A DNA stretch of 64,000 nt from Pascua guehoae (GCA_001600415.1 BCJX01000002.1:2296477-2360476), one strand, 5' to 3'; shown: positions 1 through 12,400, counted from the first letter of the stretch. The notes: generated from the letters alone by a model not told the origin. Numbers and translations: made by a program.

Positions 1-984
1 CTTTTGTGGAAGCGGTACGAGTCAAGAGACGACGCCACGACCGGGGCGTCGAGGCATAGGGGGTGAAGCGGGGTTGTCACAGGTGACCATTTCCCCGCCG
101 CCTTGGCTGAGACACTTGCAATGCTCAGGAATTGTTGCCCCTGAAGTCTAGATCTCACACCTGGTGTCGTTGGAATATTCAACAACTCCAACTCTGTAAT
201 CTGGGTATCGGGCCGGAGGGAGAGCGTGTCCCAATTCAGGGGTACCCTGCGGCGCTCTAGCGGCCAGGCGGCTTTGTCATTCAATGTTCGCCAAGTTGAC
301 TCGACTGCCGTAACTCCCCTCGGGTCGTTCGCGAAGTCGAGTGCTGTTTGGGGACGCGATGCGGTGCATTTTCCACGTCGTCCGTCGGGCCCGGGCCCGT
401 GCACCCGTCGTGCACCCGCAAACGAGGCGTCGTCCATCTTGGCAAACACTGCCACCCACTGTCAACTACACTCGAGTCGCAGTCGTAGTCCCATTTCCAG
501 CCTCTCTGTACAAAAACCCACGGCCTCTGTCCCCCCCTTCCTCTCTTCTTATCCCTTCCAAACATCTTTCACCTTCACTACAGAACACACCCCGCCCACA
601 ATGTTCTGTTAAACCCCCCTTTGCTTGAAACCGCGCCCCCAAACAACAGCAATCACGATTCCGTTCCCAACCCCCAACCCCAGTGACAACACCACCACGT
701 TGACGGCCCTTGCCACCACCACCACCACTTGCGATTCTCGCCTTTCATCGCTCCCAGCGATTCACCGCGCCCACAATGTCCCCTCCGCCGATGACACCCC
801 CCGCCGCTCCCCCACCCACCGTGTCGCCCTTCGCGCCCCCTTCTCCGCTCGGACAACCTCTAGGCGACTAAACGCCCGCTCCACCACCAAGAGCCTCTTA
901 AACCACTGCCACACAGTAGACGTCGACTCTTCGTCCGTCCCCACTAGTAACGACCTGTTCTACCCCCCGACTGCCGCACCTGCC
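1..984 (+). promoter_or_regulatory. Upstream region of the acidic orphan gene, with two short uORFs
   Basis: No convincing coding region is seen here. Positions 480-760 are pyrimidine-rich, as in many fungal promoters and 5' UTRs. Two short upstream reading frames precede the chosen start at 985: ATG at 601-612 (three codons and a stop) and ATG at 776-871 (31 residues, proline-rich). If transcription starts before 600, both could restrain translation of the main frame. The second could instead be a 5' coding exon joined by an unseen intron, but no strong GTRNGT donor lies inside it. Confidence 0.4.
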
Positions 985-2250
985 ATGCGTTTTATTTCTT
1001 CGGCTCCCCCGACGCTCACGCCCCTCGGGCAGCGTCTTCTCGCGATCTCGCGCGCAAAGCTTGCCAACCTCGACCCGGACATTGGCGGGCGCGACGCGGC
1101 CGACACGCTCCGCCGCGGCGTCCTTGTTCGCGCATCGGTCCGCTCCGCCTGGGCTTCGGTAGACGAGCACGCTCCCGCCCGTGAGCTCACGGACTGGCGC
1201 CACCCGGCCGCCTTTGGCCACGGCCTCCCGACCCTGAGCGAAGATGACGAGGAGGAGGAGGAAGACGAGCAGGCTGCCGAGGCACGCTGGCTCGACGATG
1301 TTCTCTCCACTTTTGACGACGACGAGGACCGCGACGACCTGCACGGTGACTCGTGGACCGAGGCCGACGTCCTCCGCCCGGCCGACGAAGAGTACGACGA
1401 CGCCGACTATGCCAGTGTCGAGACCATGGCGCTCGACATGCCCGCGCACAACTTTGACGACGAGTACAACGGCGTCGTCCTCCCTGCCACTGCAGCCTTC
1501 GACGTCGAGCATGTCGAGTACGCTGCCGAGACGGTCGTCCAGGTCGCCGCCGTCGACTACGACGACGAATATGACGAGGACGACGTGGACGAGGTCGGCG
1601 ACTGGATCCAACTGGACGAGGTCAAGCCCGCATGGAACGACGTCCCTGTTGTTACCCCCACCCTTCGCGTCCCTCGCGTCGCCGCCGCCAACGCCTTCCC
1701 TCTCACCCAGGGAGACGAAGACGACGACGAGCTGGTGCCCGCCACCGACCTCGCCTTCCCCGATCCAGTGTCGTCATCGGTCCCCGCTCAAACCCTCGTA
1801 CGACCAGAGCCAACCGCCCAGGTGCGACCTGTGCGGCCGGCCCAGACACGTCGTGTTGCATTCTACGCACCGACCGACGACGAACTCGACTCGCCCCTCG
1901 GTTCCACCCAGTCATCTGTCTCGTCCCTATCAGACTTGGACGTCGACAGCCAACCCTGCGAGTGCGATCGTTGCGAGGACTGCGAGCAGGCGTGCCCGCC
2001 CTTACAACGCACACTCTCCTCCTCGTCCACGGACACCATTGACGATGACGACGACTGTCCGTGCCGGACGCCGCCCATCATGTCGTGCGAGGAACTCGAG
2101 GAGGCCGCCCCACCAAAGCCGTTGGACTTGAAGGGGTTGCAGGGCTGGCTGGACGATGCTGAGCCAGATTGGGCATTGATAGCCGGGATGGGGTACAGGG
2201 AGCGAGGGCGGGAGCGCGAGGTGTTGTCTTCTTTTGATGTTCGTGTTTGA
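985..2250 (+). CDS. Acidic protein of unknown function, single exon, 421 aa
   Basis: I do not recognise a family. The start is the first ATG of a long open frame; the frame stays open upstream to about 625 but holds no earlier ATG. The N-terminal 80 residues are mixed and include an arginine/alanine-rich helix-like stretch. From about residue 85 the protein is dominated by Asp/Glu runs (about 90-110, 190-205, 245-255). A cysteine cluster (PCECDRCEDCEQACP, near residue 320) is followed by a serine run and another CPC. The C-terminus is compact and non-acidic (LQGWLDDAEPDW). The acidic composition would suit a nuclear or chaperone-type partner, but that is only a guess. Codon use is GC-rich like the neighbouring genes. 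It converges with ECO1. Confidence 0.65.
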   Translation: MRFISSAPPTLTPLGQRLLAISRAKLANLDPDIGGRDAADTLRRGVLVRASVRSAWASVDEHAPARELTDWRHPAAFGHGLPTLSEDDEEEEEDEQAAEARWLDDVLSTFDDDEDRDDLHGDSWTEADVLRPADEEYDDADYASVETMALDMPAHNFDDEYNGVVLPATAAFDVEHVEYAAETVVQVAAVDYDDEYDEDDVDEVGDWIQLDEVKPAWNDVPVVTPTLRVPRVAAANAFPLTQGDEDDDELVPATDLAFPDPVSSSVPAQTLVRPEPTAQVRPVRPAQTRRVAFYAPTDDELDSPLGSTQSSVSSLSDLDVDSQPCECDRCEDCEQACPPLQRTLSSSSTDTIDDDDDCPCRTPPIMSCEELEEAAPPKPLDLKGLQGWLDDAEPDWALIAGMGYRERGREREVLSSFDVRV

Positions 2251-2664
2251 GTTGTTTTCTTTGATAGCCTGGTGCAACAGTAGGAAAGATGAATAGGTGT
2301 TTCGAAGAATATTGGTGCAGCTCGTCCTGTACTCGTCTTCAGTCTCGGAGTGGAACTGATGCCATTGGAGTGATGAAGCTCTCAGCAGCGCACATTGGAA
2401 CTCGATGGCAGAAATATCAACACGAGCACAGGAACGCCGCACGCTTGTTTGGCATGCCGGGCGCCGTGGGCCTGGTACTGTACCAGTATAAACCAGCAAG
2501 TGAGGTAAACGACCAGCCTGTGTTCATGGCCAGTAGGCCGGTACTTCTCCGCTAACCGGTATCCTGGCAATGTGACAAATATGCATGTGCAAGTGGCATC
2601 GGCCCCCAACTATGTATGCGTACAAACAGCTCGCTCCTGGCACTTTCCCTGCTCTCTCTCAAGC
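2251..2664. other. Convergent intergenic spacer
   Basis: The 414 bp between the stop of the acidic orphan gene and the stop of the opposite-strand ECO1 must hold both 3' UTRs. No coding signal, RNA gene or repeat is seen. Confidence 0.6.
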
Positions 2665-4192
2665 TCACAGCTGGCTCTCGTCGTCTACAAACACCCTCAC
2701 TGCGCCGTTACCCCACTTGTCCATCCTGCGGCGCCCGCTCTCGGTCGGCTGGGAAAAGGCAACCTCGCCGCGTGTCGGGTCAAACGTGCATCCGTAGACT
2801 GTATGCTGGGCGGCGGCGTCGAGCATGGCCGTGCCGAGCCCGCACCCGCGGTATGCGGGGACGGTGAAGAGGCGGTGGATGCCGAGCGGCGTGGGGAGGC
2901 GTTTGGGGCTGGCGTTAGTATCGAGCGTCAAACGGCTGGTAGCTGGGGGGTGTCTGTAGGAGTGGCGGGAAGGGGTAAAGAGGCAGAGATGGTCTCTGAA
3001 TGGGATGTCGATGGACAACCAGCCCGCACACTCTGCCCTCGCGTACTCACTCGCAAATCACGCCGTCTCCACTGTCCACTGCGCCGTCTGCGCGCTCGCC
3101 GTCACGCAGGACGCGCATCGCCCACCGGATCGGCTGGGCGACGACGACGCCAACGATGCGGTCGCGTTCGCGCTGCCGCCGATCCTTGTCTTTCAGCACG
3201 GGTCGCCCCCTGCCACGCGCCGGGGGAGGCGCGGCCGTGACGGCCAGGATGAGCTTGCACCGCTCACGCATCTCGCGGGGCAGTGGTGGGGCCGAGAGTA
3301 CAGTGTCGACTGTGGAGTAGATTTCGTCGAGGCGGGAGCCGCCCCAGCTCCCGTCGGCTACGATCAGGCGTACGGGCGCGTGGGCCGAGCTGCTGGGCGA
3401 TGCCGATCGGGTGCTGGCTCCGCTCGTGCGCGTACTCGTTGCCCGGCTGCTGGTTGCGGTGCTGGTGCTTGGGGCGCCGAGAGACAGGCCCTCGTCGACG
3501 ACTCGCCACCCCAGGTCGCCAGACTCGGTGCGTGCGCGGTTGGGCCGTCCCGCGCCCCGCAGGCCGTCCCATGGGATGCCCCGCGTGACGCGCGCGTGGT
3601 GTGCGGCGTGGGCAGTGTCGTCGGAGCCGCGGACCCAGGACATGCCGCAGTCTGCGCAGGTGCGGAGCGACCCCGAGGTGAAGTGGAGCTGGGTGAGTTT
3701 TGGGCGGACATTGGTGGCGGGAGCGGTGGGGGCGGCTGTAGGGATTGGGGTGGGGGTGGGCGTGGTTGGCGTCGACCGAGTGGGCCCAGTTGGTGCTGAT
3801 TGCCGAGGAGGTGCGAGACGAGCTCGCTTCTTTGGGATCAGCACCACAAACCCGTGCAGCGTGGACTGCTTGGCCGCAGTCGCTGGGCGCGTGTTGGTGT
3901 CGACGTCGCTGAGCGGCTCGAAGAGCGGCGACTGGGGTTCGGGGGATACGGAGTCGGAATCATCCAAGCGCCGCTTCCGCCCCAGGGGAGACGAGGGGGG
4001 AGTGACTACCGACGAGCTAGGCGCCGTCGTATCCGAGAAGAGCAGACTGAGCGGCGGCGGGCTCGACGGCACACTCGCCCGCTTGCCATATGTCCGCCGC
4101 ACGGGACTGGGGGTCAGCGGTGGTGGATGCGGGGCCGTCTTACCGCTCGACATCCGAGTCGGGGCCCATGACGAGGGAGGGTGGACAGGCAC
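2665..4192 (-). CDS. ECO1: Cohesin N-acetyltransferase Eco1/Eso1 type, two exons, 461 aa
   Basis: Eco1 acetylates the Smc3 head in S phase to establish sister-chromatid cohesion. Exons 4192-3051 and 2908-2665; the 142-nt intron has donor GTGAGT and branch TACTAAC five bases before the AG. The N-terminal third is Ser/Pro-rich and disordered, with an RTYGKR element and a PCNA-binding PIP box (QSTLHGFV, about residue 109). A C2H2 finger follows (LRTCADCGMSW, then paired His about residues 195-200), as in the family. Exon 2 carries the GNAT core: LGIHRLF, the acetyl-CoA loop YRGCGLGTAM, and the Eco1-specific GEVAFSQPT and WGNGAVRVFV. Family features occur in the expected order. A second ATG at 4153 (residue 14) could be the true start. 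It diverges from FUM1. Confidence 0.9.
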
Positions 4193-5018
4193 AACGAGGT
4201 GAGATGGGATTATCGGGATGCAAGAATGGTGGGTGTGATGGAGACAAGGGACAAATAATTGCGAGATGGAGAGGTCACAGGGGGGTGGGTGATTCAGTTG
4301 TGGTCAACAAGGCGGCGGCGGGTTCGCGTCGCCCCCCACCCGCCCTTCACCCTCACTGCCTCATTTGTGGCGCAAGACGCGAAATCACTCGCGCCCGCAC
4401 GGACCACACATGCCTCGTGACCACCACGCGAGAAAATCACGTGACTAATTTTGATTTCTTTGTTTCTTTTTTTTTTCCCGCCCTCCGCTGACTCTACTTT
4501 GATTCCGCGTTTCCGATGTTACAGAGCGGGGCCTCGTCAGAGGGCGGAGGCTGTCGACCGAGGGTCGGTTCATGAGTGGTTGGATCTAGGATTTGCCGAC
4601 TTCCGACAATGTCCGATATCACCCGGGGGGGGGGGAGCAGGTTGTCTTTGCACCAGCAGTGTGCGGTGCTTCATTGGGGCGAAATGTTGCAGCAGACCGA
4701 CCCGACGGCGCCGCCAGAGACCATGGCGCATTGTCTGTCTCGTTGTCTAGGTGTGGGGGCGGACGGCCGGATGGAAGTAGAGTGGAGCTCCTAGAGCACG
4801 ACGGGGGTGGGCCAGTCAGTCTCGTCCTTCGGTCGTCGGCCGTCCCTGGGCCGCGCAAAAGTCGCTAGCCAGCCAGGTCACTTGCCCCGACCCCGTTGCC
4901 CCGCTCAGAGACAGACCCCTCGAGATTAAAGAGACGACGTGCACCTCGCCATCAACCGACTCTTTTCCCCCCTCTCTTTCTTGTTGTTGGTGTACACTTT
5001 GAAAAACCAAAAAGAAAA
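4193..5018. promoter_or_regulatory. Divergent promoter region ECO1 / FUM1
   Basis: This is an 826-bp region between two genes read outward. It holds a perfect TCACGTGACT (4437-4446), whose CACGTG core is a bHLH (Cbf1-type) site, followed by a T-rich stretch. Near ECO1 there is GACGCGAAAT (4376-4385), resembling the CRCGAAA start-box of SBF/MBF. A run of 12 G lies at 4624-4635. No other reading frame looks real. Regulatory roles are inferred from motif resemblance only. Confidence 0.5.
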
Positions 5019-6219
5019 ATGCTTGCCGCCCAGTCGCTCCGCGCCTCTAGCGTAAGTAGCTCCGACTTGTCTGTTGTCCGCGATTCGTCTTTTCGCTCGG
5101 CCCCCGCGCGTATATTCGGACCTGGGCCCTCGGCTTCGGGGCTCGGCGTGCTGCCTTGGCGAACTTTTCGTGTCGCCGGGTAGCCACTTTGACGGCGGAC
5201 CCGCACCATTCCGCGAGTCGCACGTGGAAAGCCATGCATGAAGACACCGGTGTCCGAGACGGATAGCCTGCGCGACTTTGTTGCTTCTTTGCCCCTGCTG
5301 TGCTTGCAGCTCTAGAGCAGAGCTGCCTCGCACTTGCCCGAATGAATGGCACTCCCCACCAACCTGTTACACGAGTGCTCGAGCCCCAGGCGCCTATGCC
5401 GTAGCCGGCATTCCCAGGTACGGGCAATCCGTCGTACCACGAGACCTCGTCCAGAGCTCCCATCGCATCATCATCATAGAAGCCACTCTGCTGGACTCTT
5501 CACAACTCCCACATCTCCAGAACAACTGCATCGAGCACAAAAGCCGCTCGTTCTTTTCGCCCAACCCCCCCCCCCCCCCCCCCCCCCCCCTTCCCCCCCC
5601 CCCCCCCCCCCCCACTAACTCATTTCCAGCTCCGCGCTCTCCCCCGCGCGACCCGCACCTTTTCGTCCACTTCCATCATGGCCGAGCAGAAGTACCGTGA
5701 GGAGCGCGACACGTTCGGTCCCCTCCAGGTTCCCGCGAACCGCTACTGGGGCGCCCAGACCCAGCGTTCGCTCATGAACTTTGACATTGGTGAGTAGCTC
5801 GACTGTGCGCTGCGGATGCGCACGGCGGTCGGCGAGTACTCTGTGACGTGGCAATGCGGGACAGGGGTTGGTTGATGGGCCCGGCGTCTCGGGAAGATGC
5901 CGATGCCGCTCATCAAATGACCTCAGCCACGGACACACGTCTCAATCGCACCCACAGCGGGCACGCACACTCTGCCCCTACTGCAGCGCCGCTACGCCGT
6001 GATACAATCGACGTGCGCTAACATGCAGGTGGTGACCGTGAGCGCATGCCCGAGCCCCTCATCAAGGCGTTCGGTGTCCTCAAGAAGGCTGCTGCGCACG
6101 TCAACCAGGGTTACGGCCTGGACGCCAAGATTGTCGAGAACATCTCCAAGGCCGCCGACGAGGTCATCTCGGGCAAGCTTATCGAGGAGTTCCCTCTTGT
6201 CGTCTTCCAGACTGGTTCG

Positions 6220-6255
<36 letters not shown>

Positions 6256-6331
6256 TCGAACCGCGCCATTGAGATGATGGGCGGTGAGCTCGGCTCCAAG
6301 AAGCCTGTCCACCCCAACGACCACGTCAACA

Positions 6332-6369
<38 letters not shown>

Positions 6370-8134
6370 CACGTTGCTGCCGTCGTCGAGATCCGCGCAA
6401 AGCTCATCCCCGCGCTCAAGGAGCTCCGTGACGCCCTCAAGGTCAAGCAGGACGAGTTTGCCAACATTATCAAGATTGGCCGCACCCACCTCCAGGACGC
6501 GACCCCTCTCACCCTCGGCCAGGAGTTCTCGGGCTACGTTACCCAGGTCGAGCGCGGCATTGAGCGCGTCGAGGGCACCCTCAAGCACCTCTCCCAGCTC
6601 GCCCAGGGCGGTACCGCCGTCGGCACCGGCCTCAACACCCGCAAGGGCTTTGACGTCAAGGTCGCCGACGAGATCTCCAAGATCACCGGCTACCCCTTCG
6701 AGACCAACCCCAACAAGTTTGAGGGTCTTGCCGCCCACGACGCCATTGTCGAGGCTTCGGGTGCCCTCAACGTCGTCGCCGTCTCCCTCATGAAGATTGC
6801 CAACGACATCCGCTACCTCGGCTCTGGCCCCCGCTGCGGCCTTGGCGAGCTCGAGCTCCCCGAGAACGAGCCTGGATCGTCGATCATGCCCGGCAAGTGA
6901 GTAGAGTTTGACTCGGCCTCTCTTTACGATTGATGCTGACTGCCAGGGTCAACCCCACTCAGTGCGAGGCCCTCACCATGGTTGCCGCCCAGGTCATGGG
7001 TAACAACACCACCATCTCGGTTGCGGGCTCGTACGGCCAGTTCGAGCTCAACGTCTTCAAGCCAGTTCTCATCAAGGTGAGTTTAGCGTCACGTGTGGGG
7101 CCGAGTTGTGCCACAGAGTGCCAAACGTGGCCATGTGGCACTCGACAATGAGGAGGAGCTTGCTCCACCATCGTCCGTCCAACCTGGCGACAATTGCACA
7201 TTCTACTCCTCCAACGACCTCGAGCTCACACCTCTTAGAACCTGCTCCAGTCGATCCGTCTCCTGACCGACGGCTCCCACTCGTTCACCATCCACTGCGT
7301 CAACGGCATCAAGGCCAACGAGCAGCGCATTAACAAGATCATGAACGAGTCGCTCGTGAGTTTCCTTCTCTCCCCAGCTCCGTGTAAAGACAAGTGCTTA
7401 CATTATAGATGCTCGCAACATGCCTTAACAGCGTCCTCGGCTACGACGATGTTGCCGCCATTGCGAAGAACGCCCACAAGAAGGGCATTACGTGAGTAGA
7501 AGTGTGGAAGACGGTCTTGGAAGCGGTGGGCGGTCGACTGCGACAAACAAGTGTGACGCCACGTTCGGAATTTGGTTCCGTTGCGGCGCCCCGGGTTTCA
7601 GATTGATATTCGGCTCAGGGCCACGGTGTGCAGACACACACGCCTCCTTCCCTACCCCGCCAGTGGCATGTGGCATTCTTCCATTGTCTCTGTTGCTAGC
7701 CACTATTTGCTAACACCCCAGTCTCAAGGAGTCTGCCCTCGAGTCGGGCAAGATCTCCGAGGAGGAGTTCGACAAGCGTGTTCGCCCTGAGCGTGAGTAC
7801 AAGTATCAATGATCAGGTGGTGCCGCGCCAAGGCGAAGCGTGTCTTCTGCCACCGCCACCACCACTGCCTCTGCGCACCCCGTGACGGTCCGCGGGTGCA
7901 GAGGCCTTTTTCTGCCCTGCATTCGTCATTCGTCTTCTCCAGCCTTCCTTGATGGTCGTCCTTTACTACCGTTGAGGGCCCCGGCGTTTGGCGCTTCGGG
8001 AGCTCTGCGCAGGCATTTTTTCCGGATATCCCCATTCGGCCGAAGGCGGACAATCTCTTCTTGAGGGACACCTCTTCTTTAGGTTGGAGGCACGTGCTGA
8101 CGCCACAGTTATGATCGGCCCCACGGACGCCTAA
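5019..8134 (+). CDS. FUM1: Fumarate hydratase (class II), mitochondrial plus possible cytosolic form, 8 exons, 495 aa
   Basis: Converts fumarate to L-malate in the TCA cycle. Exons: 5019-5051, 5630-5789, 6029-6896, 6947-7076, 7239-7355, 7409-7491, 7722-7792, 8109-8134. Class II signatures are present: [24 protein letters not shown] and [11 protein letters not shown] (the last split by intron 3). Exon 1 ([11 protein letters not shown]) joins in frame to [16 protein letters not shown], together an Arg/Ser-rich, acid-free mitochondrial presequence. A second in-frame ATG at 5678 begins the mature-type sequence ([11 protein letters not shown]), so initiation there would give a cytosolic enzyme, as known for fungal fumarases. 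Intron 1 (578 nt) contains two long poly-C runs just before its branch site. Internal repression is not visible from sequence. Confidence 0.93.
5565..5613 (+). repeat. Poly-C tract in FUM1 intron 1
   Basis: Twenty-six C, two T, then twenty-one C, ending immediately before ACTAACTCATTTCCAG, the branch site and 3' splice site of FUM1 intron 1. It may act as an extreme polypyrimidine tract. Its exact length is doubtful because homopolymers of this size sequence badly. Confidence 0.75.
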
Positions 8135-9334
8135 GCGGTGTAACAGACAGATATATGCATAGGAGAGAGAAGGATGCAGGCAGTTTCTTGGATCGTGTCG
8201 AGGCGAGGTTGTACCCCGGCCAGCAGTCTTGTGTGCTGCTACGGCGGGAGTGAATCGAGGTTGTCTGGAGGACCTCCTGTTGCCACTGGCACGCTGTCTT
8301 GTAAGTAGAGCGGTGCTCGTCCCCCGGTTACCGGCCCGACCGGTGCGGAGAAAGACTCTGTCCGGTCGTGGGTGGCTTTGACTGCATCAGCCTCGGCTCT
8401 GTCTAGGATGTGCTATGGGCGACCGACGCGTGTCCAACGAGTCTAAAGGATCGAAAGGACGACGCGCCTTGCTTCTGGTGTTGACGGAAGCAACCTTTCC
8501 CCCCCAAAGGCGTGGTGGCGTGCCTGAGACTTGAATGCAATATCAGTGACGCCGCGACGCCTCGGCGCCACCAGGTACCCCTTCTTATCTTGTCGCCATT
8601 CGCCTACGTCCTAACATTACTCAATATGCCATCCTTCGCACCACCAAACACAAAGACGCCGTGGCGTTGGCACGCGCCCGCACACCCTACACACCGTCAC
8701 TGACGTGAACGGAACAGCCTCGCTGTGCCCTTTCCCCATGGCCACCCGCGGGGGTGCCCCCAGACGCCATGCTCGAACAGCCGCGGCGCCTACCCAGTCG
8801 TATGGTTCCCAGCTCCTTTGTGCCAGGGAGACGGCGCGGTGCGTTCCTTGCAGTCGTACGTTGGCCGACAACTCGCACTCCCCCAGTCGCGTTTGGGGTG
8901 CTGACGAACAATAGGCGGCGCCTCACCGTGTGCGTGTGATGAGATTGGTGTGGGAGCGCACCGCCGGCATGTGCTCGGCAAAATGGCACACGGCGCTGCA
9001 TGACCCTCGAACACCACAGGATTCCATACGCCAGGCGCCAACCGAACGCCAGCCGCCGGCCGCGGGGTGTCGACATTGTGTGCTGAACGCTGAACCCCTT
9101 TTGTCCCCATTGTCCTCAAACTGAGACCCCGGTGACGAGTCGACGATGACTATATTGCCTCGCTGGGTCGATGGGTACACTTGGTGTCCTCCCACTCCTC
9201 TCTCTTTCCACTTTGTCCAGTTGTTCAGTATCCAGCAGTCGGTATCGTGCCGTGTCTCTCGATCTATCCCTACACCTACCCCCTGTCGTTTCTCACCTAG
9301 ACCGCGCTCGTCATATCCAACCAAACACATTCCA
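8135..9334. other. Intergenic region FUM1 to CCCH gene
   Basis: FUM1 3' UTR and promoter of the CCCH gene. Several short open frames are present but show no recognisable motifs and no splice-consistent extension. From about 9180 the plus strand becomes C/T-rich, as expected near the transcription start of the downstream gene. No RNA gene seen. Confidence 0.5.
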
Positions 9335-9471
9335 GTAAGTAACCACCCCGCGCTCGTGCCCCCGGTGCCCCTCCCCATCACTGTCACCACCACCGTCCCG
9401 CCCACGCCCGATGACCTATTTATGGCGCTCTCCGCAGCGTTAATTCCAGACCCACTAACACCTGTCTACAG
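9335..9471 (+). other. Probable 5' UTR intron of the CCCH gene
   Basis: Donor GTAAGT at 9335, branch CACTAAC at 9452-9458 and acceptor ACAG ending at 9471. The ATG of the CCCH gene follows directly, so splicing would place the start codon at the first base of an exon. No coding frame upstream joins it, which favours a leader intron. Confidence 0.6.
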
Positions 9472-12400
9472 ATGCAAGCACCGTTCCCCGTACCCCCCTC
9501 GTTTGGCGCACACCGCGAGCGCCGTCGGTCGCCTCTGCTCTCGACGACGGCCGAGACCCCGGAAGCGAACAGTCGGGGCGAGGCTGCACCTGCTAAAGTG
9601 CAATCGACAGGTTCGCACCCAAACTCACACGCAAACACGCAGCAGGCAGACCCGGCAGCGCACCCAACACACGCGCCGTTGCCGCCTCCAAGCGTCCCAT
9701 CTGTGCCCGCAGATGTCACAAGTGGCGGTGGCGCACCTGCCGACATTGTCCCCTGTACCATGAACAATGGGGGTCTTGTTGGCATCGTATGCGACCTCGC
9801 AGACCTCTCGTCGCCCGGTCTGGCTAGCCCCTCCGCGAACGCGTCTACTGCTGCTGCTCGCTCCAATACTCATACTCTGTTCAATACTGCAACCCCGTCA
9901 AACGTGACCCCGTCAAGCGTGACCCCGTCAAGCGTGACCATGGACTCAAAGGACGCCATGCCCTTGCCTGCCACCAGTCCGTCGACGCCCAAGGTCATGA
10001 CGGCACCGTACCGCATCCCCCAGCGCGTCCTCTCGCCTAGTGCGGGACCCTCGGCCCCGCCGTCCACACCTGTCCGCCCGCTCCGCGACACGCCGCAGGC
10101 CCTCTCGCTCGGCGGGCGCGGCGACGTACCCGCAGGCCCGCTTTCTGCGCCGCTCTCCCGTCTCGCTGGCGTCGCCCGCGCGCGCGGCATAAGCCTTGAC
10201 ATTGCGGGACAGGTAAAGGGGACCACACCCCGCGCGCTAGGGACGGGACCCGTAGACCTCGCCATTGGGCGGCGGGTAAAGTCGCCCAAGTCGCCGCTGT
10301 CGTCGAGCGTCGTTTCGCCGGGTAGGATGCGCGGGCTTACGGTCGCGCTCGTCATGGGTGACGAACTGCTTGCGGAAAGCGACCCGGTGACGCCGAGCAT
10401 TTCGCGCCTCGCCTACGCCCAGCCCCGTCACGATCCCGAGTCCGCTGGCGAGGCTGGCCAGGCTGCCGACGCCCAGCCTACGCCCATCGTCGCGCGGCCG
10501 CTCTCTGCCACACCCATGCCTACGCCTGCCATCGCAGTGGGGTCTCCGATCACAGCAGACAGCTCGCGCCGCAAAGAAATCATCCTCTGTCGGTACTACC
10601 ACACAAAGGGCATGTCGTGTACCTCGTCGCCGTGCCGGTTCGTGCACGCCCTGGACCCGTCGACGCGCGCCGCTGCCACCGCCGCGGGCGTCCTCCGCAC
10701 TCCCCTCACCCCGACCATTGGCGCCATTACGCCATTTCCCCTCTCCCGCCGTGGTAGCGCGGCCGGGACGGCAGACGACCCCACGCACGGGACGTTTGCC
10801 GCCGCGCAGGCCGCGGCGCCCGTCACGGCCCGCCTCAGCCTCAACGCCGAGATTGACGTCGCGGGCGTCAAGTCGGGCGAGGCGGTTGCCGTCCGCGACG
10901 AGCAGACGGGCGAGGACGTGGTAGCCCTCGTGTTCAAGATGAGCGGCGGTGGAAAGGGTCCTGGGGGGCGTAGCCGTTCAAAACTGAAGAGTGAGTCTGA
11001 GGGTAATATTAGTCCGTGTTTAACCTAGCTTACACAGTGTAGCTGTGCCATGCCGCGACTATGCGCAGGGGCACTGTCCTTATGGCGACTATTGCTCGTT
11101 TATTCACGACCCGAACAACCTGTACGATCCCAAGGTACACGCCAAGAAGACTGTACCAGACTCTGCCACCGCGGATGCCCCGCTTCGTGCTGAACCCGCC
11201 TTGAACGGTCCCACCGACCGTCGTGGGGACGATGGCGACTCGACACCATCGGCGTCACCGCCCTCAGACTCGTCGCCGGCAATGCCCGAGACACCCCAGA
11301 TGGACGACGCACAGCATGTGCCCGAGCCACACAAGATGTCGTCAGTGTCCGAGGTCGTCATGACGCCGCCGCTGGAGCGCACCACTACGCTCCAGCCTTC
11401 GTCTTCATCTGCCAAGTCACAAGAGCGCGTGGCGCCACACGACAACGACGATGTGCCCCTGTCACCAATTCTGACGACCGACTTTACCTATGTCGCCAAC
11501 GACACATGGGATAGGCCGCACTACATGCGACACCATGGTCCGGACGCTGGTGGACACCACTGGGTCAGCCCGCTGTGGATCAACCAGTGGCCCGCGCCCG
11601 CGTGGCCCGACGCGCCGACGCCGTGGTCACCGCAGGAGATGAGCAACCAACAGTGGCCGTGGTCGCCGGCGTCGATACCGCCCATGTCTCCGATGATTGC
11701 CACGGGCCCCATGCCCATGATGTCGATGGACTCGATGTCGCCCATGTCTCCCTCCGTCGCCACGATGCCGATGCAGCCCCTCACCACGTCGTGGGGCACC
11801 GAGGGAAGCGTGCCCGGCGTCGAGTCGCCCATGCCCCTCACGCCCGATAGCGCCAATGACGCACTTGGCTTTACACAACCGCACCCACCCCGCGCTACCG
11901 CCGCGGACGCGCCACCGTACCCGCCCCAGGCCCAGCATGGCACCTATTCCGTGGGCACCATCCTCACGCCGCACGGGTGGGCCGTCGCCGACGTCGCCGC
12001 CATGCCGTTCCGCGGTTGGCCTCGGTCCTACTACAAGACCAAGCCGTGCCGCTTCTTTGCCAACGGCCACTGTCCCCGTGGCGAGACGTGTGCCTTGTGA
12101 GTTTGAGAAGACCAGCCGCACTTTCTTCTTCCGACTGACCATACCGCAGCCGCCACGAGCTCAACCCCATCCCGCCCCCGATTCCGCCACGCACGCAGCT
12201 GCGCAAGACGATCCCGTGCAAATTCTTCAACTCGACCGTGGGCTGCCACAATGCCGACGCCGACTGCGCCTTTCTCCACGTCCACGTCCTCCCCAACGAG
12301 GTCCAGCGCGCCGCCCCGCGCCCGTTCCGCACCATCCCCTGCCGCCACTTTCAGGTCGGCCGGTGTGTCCACGGCGAGACGTGCCAGTTTGCCCACGTCA

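Noticed and set aside
1244..2131. Ser/Thr-rich alternate frame inside the acidic orphan gene
   Set aside because: It is the frame-shifted reading of GAC/GAG codons. The main frame has the family-like mixed N- and C-termini and an ATG.
6284..6793. Ser/Pro/Arg-rich overlapping frame in FUM1 exon 3
   Set aside because: Out-of-frame shadow of a highly conserved enzyme exon.
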